Assembly (NCBI RefSeq): GCF_022701195.1
Contig: NZ_CP078089.1
Location: forward strand, 1,922,001 to 1,986,000
Direction: 5' to 3'
Length of the DNA: 64,000 bases
From: Allobaculum mucilyticum
GTDB lineage: Bacteria; Bacillota_I; Bacilli_A; Erysipelotrichales; Erysipelotrichaceae
Shown here: in pieces, positions 57,001 through 64,000 of the stretch
Layout: each line of letters begins with the position of its first letter
Position numbering within the stretch: position 1 is the stretch's first letter
Notes under the pieces: generated by a model
Told to the model about the DNA's origin: nothing
Databases searched by the model: none
What the model saw: the letters and a program-made list of their open reading frames with translations, nothing else
Translations under genes and position numbers: made by a program

Positions 57001-59394
57001 TTCCAGTACCAGAACCTCTGGTTCACCGCAACTGACATGCAGCTGCTTGCGAAGAAAGTCACCGTCTACAACGAAAACAACTTCGCTGACTTCAACGAAT
57101 ACGATGTAGTCTGGGAAGTTCTCGAAGACGGTAAAGTCGTCAAGAGCGGCACCGTGGCTACACCAAGCGTTGCCGGACGTGAAACGCAGGAAATCTCTGT
57201 TCCTTATGAACTCCCAGAGCTTAAAAACGGATGCGAATATCTGCTGAACGTTCGTGCAAACCTCAAGAACGACACTGAATGGGCAGAAGCCGGCCATGAA
57301 CTGGCTTACGCACAGTTTGTACTGCCAACCAACCAGGAACAGTATGCAGCTGCAGCCAATACGAATACCGTAACGGTTACCCCGAGTGATACCAAGTTCG
57401 CCATCAGCGGAGAAGGCTTCTCGTTTGACATCGATAAGACGTCCGGCCAGATGCTCAACTACCAGTTTGGCGACGACACCGTCATCAAGGAAGGTCCAAA
57501 ACCGAACTTCTGGCGCTGCCTGACTGAAAACGATGAGCGCGAAGGTGATTCCTACTTCGACCATGACTGGAGAACCGCAATGAATAACGCCACTGCGGAA
57601 GTTACAGCTTCTGTCGACGAAGATGGCAAGAACGTTATTACTGCTGATCTGACTCTCCCGAGTGCGCAGAATGCAAAAGTCACGATTGTTTACACCATCG
57701 ATGGCAGCGGTGCCGTAACGATGCATATGAAGAGTGATGCGACGAACACCACCATGGGCAACTACATCATGGTCGGTTCGAACATGATTCTTCCGGAAGG
57801 CTACGAAAACGTGACCTGGTATGCAGACGGACCAGATGAAACACTCCTTGACCGTATGACATCCGCCCGTGCAACAACCTTCTCCAAGACCGTTTCTGAA
57901 AACTTCTACCCGTACATCAAAGTCGATGATACCGGTATGTATCCTGGAACTCGCTGGATGCGCGTTTCCTCGGATAACAGTGCTACCGATCTGCTCGTTG
58001 TAGCGAAGAACACCGTTCAGACGAGTGCTCTGCACTTCACACCGGAACAGATGAACGCGGCGAACCATCCATACGAACTGACGCCGATGAAGGATACCGT
58101 TATCGGCATCAACTACGGATCCAAAGGTACCGGCGGCGCCACCTGTGGTGAAGGTACCCGTACAGAATATCGTCTGCCAAACCAGGTTTACGAGTGGGAA
58201 TTCACCCTTGTTCCAGTAGCAAAAAACAAAGAAGACATTTCTACCGAATACCACACCTTCCACAACGCACAGATTCTGACAACCGAAGATATCGTTCAGA
58301 ACGCCGCAGACGCGATGAACGAAAAGATCTCCGCGTTCCTGCCGGCCATGGCTTCTCAGCTTGACGAGGCCAAGGCCCTCAAAGCGGAATACGACGCTCT
58401 GCCAGATTCTGTAAAAGCTAAGATCACCGATGACAACAAGACGAAAGTCAACGGAATTGTCGCTGAAGTCGAAGCCCTTGAGGGCAAGGTCACCGTTCTG
58501 AAAGACCAGTCGAAAAACCATCTCGATGTACAGCTTGAAGATACGATGAAATTCGCACGTGAAGCCGATGGCACGGAAGCCTTTGGCGGTTACGTGTACC
58601 TCGGTCACAACGACGTGATCGCTCCTGTCTTTGCGGCAGGCAAATCCTGGACGATGGAAACCGTGATTATTCCGACAACCATGTCCGGACAGAAAACTCT
58701 GCTTTCCAAAGGCGACTATCTGACCACGCTCCGTCAGCAGAATGCCAACCTCTCCTTCCACATTTCCAACGGAAGCAACTGGTATGCGTCGGATGTAAAT
58801 GACAGCACCGCCTTCACCAGTGAAGAACAGGCCAACTTCGTCGGCAAGGCGCACCGCATTACCGCAATGTATGATTACACGGAAGGAACGATCTCGATCT
58901 ACTACGATGGAGAACTCCATACGACAAAAAATGTCGGCCAGGTAGAAATCGCAAGCTCGGTAAATGAAGCACAGCAGCTTTGTGTCGGTATCGACCCGCA
59001 GAACACGGATCGTATTGGCGATGCGAAGTACGTCTCTGTTCGTCTCTTCAACAAGGCCCTCAGCGCTGACGAAGCCAGAACCGGTCTTAGTGCGGACAGC
59101 GAAAACACAGTGCTCTGGCTTGATGCCAGCAAGCGTGGTGCAGTCAATGTTGATCTGACTTACGCTGAACTTGCAGCTGCGAAAGCAGAAGAAGCAAATG
59201 CACATGCATCCGATTATGCAGAAATTTCGGATATCGTTAAAAACGCATCCAACACTGTCGATGAGCTGAGAACTCAGGCAATCGCCGGAACTGCAACACA
59301 GCAGACAGTTAACGAGAAAGCCGCTGAAATCAACAATGCAGTGCTTGCTCTGCGTCTCAAACCCGTTGCTTCCAAGCTCAACGACCTGAACTAA
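54094..59394 (+). CDS. Secreted GH2 beta-galactosidase with two LamG-like domains
   Basis: 1766 residues. Signal peptide 1-29 (MNKRR start, cut near ISAQ). GH2 sugar-binding and Ig-like domains (about 150-420) lead into the TIM barrel, with acid/base Glu566 (SLGNE) and nucleophile Glu635 (TEYVHSMGNS), as in LacZ. A LamG/concanavalin-like domain (about 714-879) is inserted between barrel and C-terminal domains. A LacZ small-chain-like domain follows (about 1102-1374), then a FIVAR-like helix pair, a second LamG-like domain (about 1469-1686) and a helical end. No LPXTG. It is about 1.7 times the length of LacZ. AAAGGA precedes the ATG. Bracketed by ISL3-like copies. Confidence 0.93.
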   Translation: MNKRRLTAQFLSGVLAAQALLSSVPISAQGESAENLRPGDAVKQDPTASKFTGLEWSGTDYTVDGKTENYVDTFGVNREDASTMIVPFQNDTAAAKSAFEYKARENSDYMQMLTGDNETWQLNVVQNPEAAKAFEGANGFTTKDFSNEAWKDVTLPCSWTMQGFDFSIYTNQTIPWQTKYGDSSSPNLAPAAPTHYNPVGMYRKNFTLKKGMLDDSRRVYINFQGVESAYFVYVNGHEVGYSEDTFSPHKFDITDYLVEGDNLLAVKVLKFSDAVWMEDQDMIYDGGIFRDVFLTSAPLAQIKDYKYITDLDKNYENADLQVKMDLRNLSTSDLEGWSADIAVYDEDGTNIIASNTDASSAVDLPKEAETPLTISTTVANPKLWSAEHPNLYALVLHLKDADGNVVETLSTQLGFREIEYTHTQTDEDGWTTTDKWDPIKINGENLLLKGTDRHDSDPVYGKATPMKSVEADLSLMKQNNINAIRTSHYSNDDYLYWLANRWGLYIMAETNVESHCFMSDGWLGGESGIANRYKAKFYNVIMDREETAYERLKNNPSVVMWSLGNETARPYKLDDGNNVFRDAMRYFKAEDPTRPVLFESFGPDMGGDLHGEQYTGVDGIKYYAGEGKIPYVLTEYVHSMGNSTGHISDYWDVIRSADNMAGAFVWDWVDQSRYKSLDDFFAGWNFKEAEHNLTGAAEGERADLKTGLDSSKTLNGGAAFGGYVLIDQNDTIDETLSGANRTFTLEVNVKPTSVANNDVYLTKGDSQVALKTNTSNEIEFYVYDTTWRSVTWPIPENWAGNWQHLTVTYDKGTVNLYINGEKYGETKSTGNITIKNTSYQLGVGAQTEVNLRRVNGDISIARIYNKALSADEVKGQHSATPAIGKTDDSVVLWVDYADKESTQLTERDTEVWDYYSTDGAHAGIYAEEAKGNFLAYGGDWGDTPNDNSFCANGLVSANRDPQPELNEVKFQYQNLWFTATDMQLLAKKVTVYNENNFADFNEYDVVWEVLEDGKVVKSGTVATPSVAGRETQEISVPYELPELKNGCEYLLNVRANLKNDTEWAEAGHELAYAQFVLPTNQEQYAAAANTNTVTVTPSDTKFAISGEGFSFDIDKTSGQMLNYQFGDDTVIKEGPKPNFWRCLTENDEREGDSYFDHDWRTAMNNATAEVTASVDEDGKNVITADLTLPSAQNAKVTIVYTIDGSGAVTMHMKSDATNTTMGNYIMVGSNMILPEGYENVTWYADGPDETLLDRMTSARATTFSKTVSENFYPYIKVDDTGMYPGTRWMRVSSDNSATDLLVVAKNTVQTSALHFTPEQMNAANHPYELTPMKDTVIGINYGSKGTGGATCGEGTRTEYRLPNQVYEWEFTLVPVAKNKEDISTEYHTFHNAQILTTEDIVQNAADAMNEKISAFLPAMASQLDEAKALKAEYDALPDSVKAKITDDNKTKVNGIVAEVEALEGKVTVLKDQSKNHLDVQLEDTMKFAREADGTEAFGGYVYLGHNDVIAPVFAAGKSWTMETVIIPTTMSGQKTLLSKGDYLTTLRQQNANLSFHISNGSNWYASDVNDSTAFTSEEQANFVGKAHRITAMYDYTEGTISIYYDGELHTTKNVGQVEIASSVNEAQQLCVGIDPQNTDRIGDAKYVSVRLFNKALSADEARTGLSADSENTVLWLDASKRGAVNVDLTYAELAAAKAEEANAHASDYAEISDIVKNASNTVDELRTQAIAGTATQQTVNEKAAEINNAVLALRLKPVASKLNDLN

Positions 59395-59482
59395 GCATCG
59401 TTTTGAACGCTCAAAAAGACGCTTAAACGGCCTTTCAAAAGCATTAGAAGGACCATTAAGCATAATGAATAAATGAATCAGA

Positions 59483-59530
59483 AGAAGCTCTGAATGCCCT
59501 GAAAAGGGGCATACAGAGCTTCTTTTCTTC
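59483..59530 (+). terminator. Terminator after the GH2 gene
   Basis: AAGAAGCTCTG and ATGCCC pair with GGGCAT and CAGAGCTTCTT, followed by a T-rich tail. Confidence 0.88.
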
Positions 59531-59766
59531 TGCCTGATATCTGATCATACGCATCTGCTCGTTTGAACGACAAAGGTTGGGAATGCCTTCAGCCACTGCA
59601 ACGACTGGACGCCAGGCAGAGAAAAAGCTGGCTCATTGAGCCGGCCGCAAAGAGATGAAGAGAGGCAATGGAAAACAGACGATACAAAGTCCAGGGGCAA
59701 GCTGAATACCCTAGATGACGCATACAGGCGCTTTACAGCGCAGAGAAACAGACCCCAGAGAATAGA
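59531..59766. other. Intergenic region without recognisable gene
   Basis: No frame with coding character. A long minus-strand frame through here is only the run-on of the broken transposase of ISL3-like copy 2, which lost its stop by a one-base deletion. Confidence 0.5.
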
Positions 59767-59804
59767 AAAGCTGTCGGAAGATCGAAATCTTCCGGCAGCT
59801 TTTT
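59767..59804 (+). terminator. Terminator-like hairpin at the left edge of ISL3-like copy 2
   Basis: GCTGTCGGAAGAT, loop CGAA, ATCTTCCGGCAGC, then five T. A related sequence occurs at 62451-62496 on the other side of the element. Confidence 0.75.
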
Positions 59805-59956
59805 GCCCGTATGTGGTTGTAAGAATGGCCTGTACAGGCGCATCCGGTTGTTTTTGGGGCGCTCTAAATTTTGTTGAGGTTTTGATACCTACGAGCTTTT
59901 CAAAAGCTTGAGGTATCAAAACCTCATTTTTGTTTAAAGGGGAACCTGGACTGTCA

Positions 59957-61406
59957 TTACTTTCCTTGTCTTCTTTCTCGAACGGCTCCAATCTAAAGGC
60001 TGGCCGATTCAATACGTACAGGACGCGATTTCTGAACCGCTTCCAGTTCGTGTATCCATTCGCGTTGTTCTTGATCTGTTTCACGAGTTTGTTTCGATTT
60101 TCGATCATAGAAGAAGTTAGCCGGTGATCCTTCCTTCGAGCTTTTCCGTTCTTCTTGTCAACGACGTACTCCGTCTTGACGATCTCGAAAGAATTAACGA
60201 TCTCCCTGAACCAGTTGACTACAGTCTGTCCGAATGCGTTAAGTTCCTTAACCTGGGACCGGTTAAGATCTGCGAGAATGACCTGCAGCCGATCGGCGGC
60301 ATCCGCCTTTGTTCCATTTCTAAAGAACTCGCTCAGGGTATTTCGCATTTCATAGGCTTCCGTAAGATCATCGCTGATACTCAGCAGAAGCTCACGGAGC
60401 TCATACTCGTTTAACCACGTCTTGAAGTGGGCATTGTAGGTGCGTTCACCGTTCGGATCAAATACGTTTACCCAAATATCTTTCTTCTTCTTCGAATATG
60501 GATCTGGATTTTTAATCCTCTTTTTGCATTGGGCTTAATTCCGAGAAGGTGATTCTGGTGTTTCAGAAGGTAATATTCATCGGACCCTTTCAGGGTGCCT
60601 TTCATCGTCCGGATGCGGACCTCGGTCAGTCGCCTGTTGAATTCCTGCATCACATGGAACCTGTCACAGGCATAGATCGCGTCTGGAAAGAACTTTTTAC
60701 AGACAACCCTGTAAGTCTCGTACATATCCGCTGCAATAAACCGAACTTTTTGTCTCTCTTCCAGCGGGAAACTGCTGAAGAAGTCGATAAGATCCTGCTT
60801 TTTCCGGCTGGGAAGCAGATCAACAGCGGTCTGCGTGTCGTAGTCCAGAAGCATGCATACATAGACTGAGGTTCCCGACTTAAAGGAATAAGTCTCGTCA
60901 AGCTGCAGCACGCGGGGAAGCGTTGTCGCTTTGGGGATCTGGACATGATCGTCGAAGATGTGCTGAACAGTCGTAGGCGAGAGATTATAGCGCTTGGCGA
61001 CTGATGTAAATGTTACGGCTGGGTCTCTCATTTCCTCGAGGACGCATATGACAGTAGAGACCGAGATCCTCTGCTTCTTGAAAACGAAGGGATTAAGTTC
61101 ATACCAGGTACGATTACATACCGGACATTTATAGCGGCGGGCATGATAGTTAATCTGACATCGGCAGTTATGAAGAATCGAATGAGTTATTGTTTTGTCC
61201 ACATAGTTGCAGACATTTGGATGCTCATGTCCGCATCTTGGACACGGTGGATAATCCGATTTTAAAGTGACGTTGCTAATGACTAAATCACCCAGATTGG
61301 TAGACGAAAGACTCTCGACGGCGTTCTGATCTAGTCCATAGAGCTCAAGAACGGAATTTTCGAGAGAAGTTATCGCTACATTACGGGTTTCTGCCTTCTT
61401 GCGCAT
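59957..61406 (-). pseudogene. ISL3-family transposase, split at a five-A run
   Basis: The N-terminal 312 codons (61406-60468) are open, with zinc ribbon, helix-turn-helix, Asp in QLDETYSF and the second aspartate in FIAADMYETY and DAIYACDRFHVMQEFN. The rest, with the DLTEAYEMRNTLSEFF region expected to hold the catalytic glutamate, is open in the -1 frame. The switch must occur at GCAAAAAGAGG near 60530, as in copy 1. The native stop at about 59957 is missed because of a one-base deletion, so the last frame runs into flanking DNA. Confidence 0.85.
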
Positions 61407-61457
61407 AGTCCTTCCTCCTTAGTGAGGGCAGATCCTCATAAGAGGAGAAATGACGCG

Positions 61458-62010
61458 TCACGTTATAGGTTGAAAAATCGAAAAATGCAGAAATCCAGGA
61501 GAAATCATCAGGTAAGGACCGATTTTTACTGCGGAACATGTGAATAGATCGTTGAAAGTGCGCAGTCGTTTAAGAACGGCAGAAAAGCGCTTCTTCATCT
61601 GGTTTAGAAAGCGGTAGGCCGTCGATGCATCAACCAGTCCGTTGCACTGCTTGGAAACTGGCTTTCCACTGTTGTGAAGCTGAAATGATTTCAGCAGCGG
61701 TGTCGCTGCAGATCTGGAAGCTGGGAATGACGAAAAGCGGCAGAACACGATGGTTTCTGCCGCAATGAGGGCAATGGACTCGGCGGATAGTAAGGCTTAC
61801 TACGGTTTGTGCCGATTGGATCTTAACACTTCTGTTGCATGTGTCATGGCGGTACAGTCGATGTCCGCAATCAGGGCAGACAGGATGACCAGCCATAAAA
61901 TGATCGTAGTCCTGGTTGTATTCAGACTGAAGGTGATATTGGATAGCAGTCGAATCCAAATCTGTATTCTTAAGGAGATCGTTGTTAAGGGCCTGCCCTA
62001 TTGTTATCAT
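61458..62010 (-). pseudogene. IS-associated zinc-ribbon gene, frameshifted
   Basis: Counterpart of the intact gene at 52852-53400. An extra A near 61684 shifts the frame after the SDTAAEII segment, splitting it into 62010-61630 and 61748-61458. One codon (valine in PLFVIPSF) is also added. The zinc-ribbon cysteines are kept. Confidence 0.8.
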
Positions 62011-62338
62011 ATAGATGCCTTTCTGGGCAGGACGAAACCTTTTGAGTGGCCAACTTCAAATGGGGTTTCGTCCTTTTACGCTTTGTTACTCCTAACTGTA
62101 TTTCGTGCGGAAAGCTCTTTCAATACCCATAAGTCTCAGAGAGGCGAAAACCTCAAGAAAATGGATAGGGGAGGAGGTGTCAGCTTCCAGGGGCATGGTC
62201 CGAGCTATGTCTAATGCCCCCTTCAGCTGACACCTCCCCCAGCCTCACGAAGCTTTAAAGGTCGCCTTAGTCTCTTGAGGTTCGCACCTCAGAAAACTTT
62301 ATAGACTAGTGTACACCTCAAGAAATTTTAGATTGTCC

Positions 62339-62818
62339 TGAATTCAGCGGTAAGAGCAGGCAAATCCGTGTACGGCTTCGATCAGAAATCCGCTGGATAC
62401 GTCAGAAACAGAAGGTGTATCCATACCTGGATCCAGGACAGGCCAAATGAAAAGCTGCCGGAAGAAGGGATTCCTCAGACAGCTTTCTGCCCGTATAGAT
62501 CATCGTCCATCCGAAGATGGCAGGTGTGTAAATCTTCATTTCTGCAGACTGTCCCAGGAAAGGGAAATCTGCAAGTTTGTCCGAACACAGGGGATTGACC
62601 CGCAGACAGATCAGACATTCTGTTCTGTTTTGCCCGACAGAACGGAATAGAAACTGAACGGTCCCATTCAGGAGATCCAGTGCGAAACCTGAGGATCGTC
62701 GCTCTTCTTTCTGTTTTGCCCTCCACAAAGAAGAGCCGGCGAAATATGGTTTTTAATCAGACAGATCGAGGTCTGCCAGAAACATCAGCTGATGCTTTGT
62801 GGCAGGGAAAACAAATGA
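62339..62818. other. Intergenic region between ISL3-like copy 2 and the LamG gene
   Basis: A 76-codon plus-strand frame (62368-62598) has no ribosome binding site, and I do not accept it as a gene. A perfect 10-bp inverted repeat GCTCTTCTTT/AAAGAAGAGC (62701-62736) lies downstream of the minus-strand LamG gene but lacks a T run. Confidence 0.5.
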
Positions 62819-64000
62819 TTATTCAGGAAGCTTGTCAGCAGCAGGAGTCTTACGCAGAGCGAGCATTGCATTGTTGAGTGCGATTGCTTTTGCGTTGACT
62901 TCTTCCTGGCTGGAATGTTCGTCAAGTTCTGCATCAGCTGCAGCTTTCGCGGCATTGAATGCTTCTTTGCCAGTTTCGCCAAATTCAGCAAGATTCAGTT
63001 TTCCAGCTTTGTCGCAGGCTGCTTCAAGGAGAGTCAGATCGATTTTGACTGGTTCTGGAGCTTTTTCAAGTCCGGCAAATGCAGCTTCAATTGCGGCCTG
63101 CATGTCGGCTGCGTTCTTGGCGGTCGAATATTTACCGTTGATGCTCGCTGCATTCGTCATTGCTGCGTCGAATGCGTTCCAGGACTCTTCGGTGTAATCT
63201 TCAGCTTTCAGACCTTTGTACATCATTTCCTCAAACTTCGATCCAAGAGACATGCGGGCTGATGCAGCATCTTCCGCAAAGTCCATCCAGAGGGCGACCG
63301 CTTCATTATTCGGGAGGTAGAGGATTGTGCCTTCTGTCAGAGCTTTTACTTCGTCTGCATCCAGAGCGTCAGCAATCACGGCAACATTGGAAATCGTCAT
63401 CTGCGAAGTGCGCAGAGGCTTATCGGACATGTGGCCAAGCTCGAGAACTTTGTTGGAAGCAGCAGGTCCTGCAGTCGCCTCTTTTTCAGCTTTCTCGCCA
63501 TCAACTTTTTCACCGTCGATATACATCGTGAACGTATCGTTGTCGCTGTCGTATACAACTGTGATGTCGTGGAATGCACCGAAGAACGAAGTATCATCCT
63601 TGAGATTCTGCGTACCGATTTCAACCCACTCATTTGTGCCATCCATCTTCAGGTACGCATCGACGGTAATGCGGCCGTCTTTATGGGTAAGAACGCGCAT
63701 TGCGAAGCAGTCATCGCCCAGGGAAACGATTGTGCTGTACTTATCGTTATTTTCCCAGGAGCCTTCGGTTGTGCTCTTAACGGATTCCGGAACGAATACA
63801 CGCGAGCTGACGGTGAAGCTGTTTCCGCTCGTGATTGCTTCTGTGACTTTCAGATCCGGGTCGTTCAGATCCATGGAACCCTTCATTCCGGATTCTGCAT
63901 AGTCGCCTTCGCTGTTGGAGACGATTTCGGCTGTATCCGGAAGCGGTGTACTAAGTCCGTTCGGGCTCTCGTCTTTAATGACGACGGTTTCGCTGACGGT
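62819..64000 (-). CDS. Secreted LamG/FIVAR-type protein, 3' part only (5' end outside window)
   Basis: About 393 codons are visible; the frame is open to the window edge. A LamG/concanavalin-like domain covers roughly the first 240 visible residues (ESGMKGSMDLN ... SFFGAFHDITVVYDSDNDTFTMYIDGE), followed by a FIVAR-like domain (YTEESWNAFDAAMTNAASI ... MQAAIEAAFAGL) and a helical end (AKAIALNNAMLALRKTP). The last part resembles the C-terminus of the GH2 enzyme, so the missing N-terminal part is probably another glycoside hydrolase. No LPXTG at the C-terminus. It is convergent with the GH2 gene, with ISL3-like copy 2 between them. Confidence 0.85.
   Translation of the reverse strand, partial: TVSETVVIKDESPNGLSTPLPDTAEIVSNSEGDYAESGMKGSMDLNDPDLKVTEAITSGNSFTVSSRVFVPESVKSTTEGSWENNDKYSTIVSLGDDCFAMRVLTHKDGRITVDAYLKMDGTNEWVEIGTQNLKDDTSFFGAFHDITVVYDSDNDTFTMYIDGEKVDGEKAEKEATAGPAASNKVLELGHMSDKPLRTSQMTISNVAVIADALDADEVKALTEGTILYLPNNEAVALWMDFAEDAASARMSLGSKFEEMMYKGLKAEDYTEESWNAFDAAMTNAASINGKYSTAKNAADMQAAIEAAFAGLEKAPEPVKIDLTLLEAACDKAGKLNLAEFGETGKEAFNAAKAAADAELDEHSSQEEVNAKAIALNNAMLALRKTPAADKLPE

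Larger units (their letters stand above)
59858..62338 (-). mobile_element. ISL3-like two-gene insertion sequence, copy 2
   Basis: About 2481 bp, same ends and gene order as copy 1. Near its left end a nested palindrome is perfect: GAGGTTTTGATACCT (59876-59890) against AGGTATCAAAACCTC (59911-59925), enclosing AAGCTTTT-like arms. It carries a hairpin at 62167-62240. Both genes are broken, at sites partly different from copy 1. No target duplication. Confidence 0.85.

Noticed and set aside
55216-59463. A 1415-codon open frame antisense to the GH2 gene
   Set aside because: No ribosome binding site or recognisable domain, and a cysteine- and phenylalanine-rich product. It is open only because codon use in the GH2 gene avoids triplets that read as stops on the other strand.
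59545-60348. 267-codon minus-strand frame as a separate gene
   Set aside because: Its first half is the C-terminal part of the ISL3-like transposase; the rest is run-on into flanking DNA after loss of the native stop.

Overview
The window comes from a low- to mid-GC Firmicute. A member of the Erysipelotrichaceae, of the gut-commensal type, is the best guess. This is inferred from the ribosomal protein sequences and gene order (S10-spc-alpha clusters, zinc-type S14, no rpmD after rpsE), from Shine-Dalgarno and sigma-A promoter style, from two perfect CcpA cre boxes, and from very large secreted glycosidases with FIVAR-, LamG- and discoidin-like modules. No species can be named from the sequence alone.

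Layout. (1) 1-11213: a type I-E CRISPR-Cas locus: cas3 (5' end outside the window), a 515-bp gap, then cse1-cse2-cas7-cas5-cas6e-cas1-cas2, with cas2 fused to a DEDDh exonuclease, and an array of 37 identical repeats plus one degenerate terminal repeat. The gap between cas3 and cse1 holds a small transcription unit that looks like a two-repeat mini-CRISPR with its own promoter and terminator. It is the most interesting item here. (2) 11293-12965: an intact IS4-family element with 9-bp target duplications. (3) 13024-18384: tRNA-Ala, then two identical tRNA-Glu genes flanking a 1528-aa secreted GH84 hexosaminidase. (4) 18581-29497: rplK-rplA and rplJ-rplL with L1 and L10 leader signals, a second IS4 copy whose frame breaks are all single-base homopolymer losses, a 6S-like RNA on the minus strand, a lipoprotein, an orphan ABC ATPase, then rpsL-rpsG-fusA and tuf. 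rpoB and rpoC are not between rplL and rpsL. (5) 30052-33722: an amino acid permease, an M18 aminopeptidase and a membrane protein. (6) 34373-49082: the S10-spc-alpha ribosomal gene set, rpsJ to adk, then rpmJ to rplQ after an unusual 1-kb gap where map and infA would normally lie. (7) 49674-51144: a TrmR-like methyltransferase and two membrane-anchored proteins of unknown function. (8) 51256-64000: two copies of a two-gene ISL3-like element bracketing a 1766-aa secreted GH2 beta-galactosidase, then the 3' part of a secreted LamG/FIVAR protein on the minus strand.

How it works together. The Cas genes form one tightly overlapping operon for Cascade, adaptation and crRNA processing, with the array directly downstream. 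The ribosomal genes follow the usual co-transcribed order, broken by insertion sequences and secreted glycosidase genes. The glycosidases, with a cre box before the GH84 gene, suggest catabolite-controlled foraging on host or dietary glycans. Several transposase frame breaks may be assembly artefacts, as set out in the findings.
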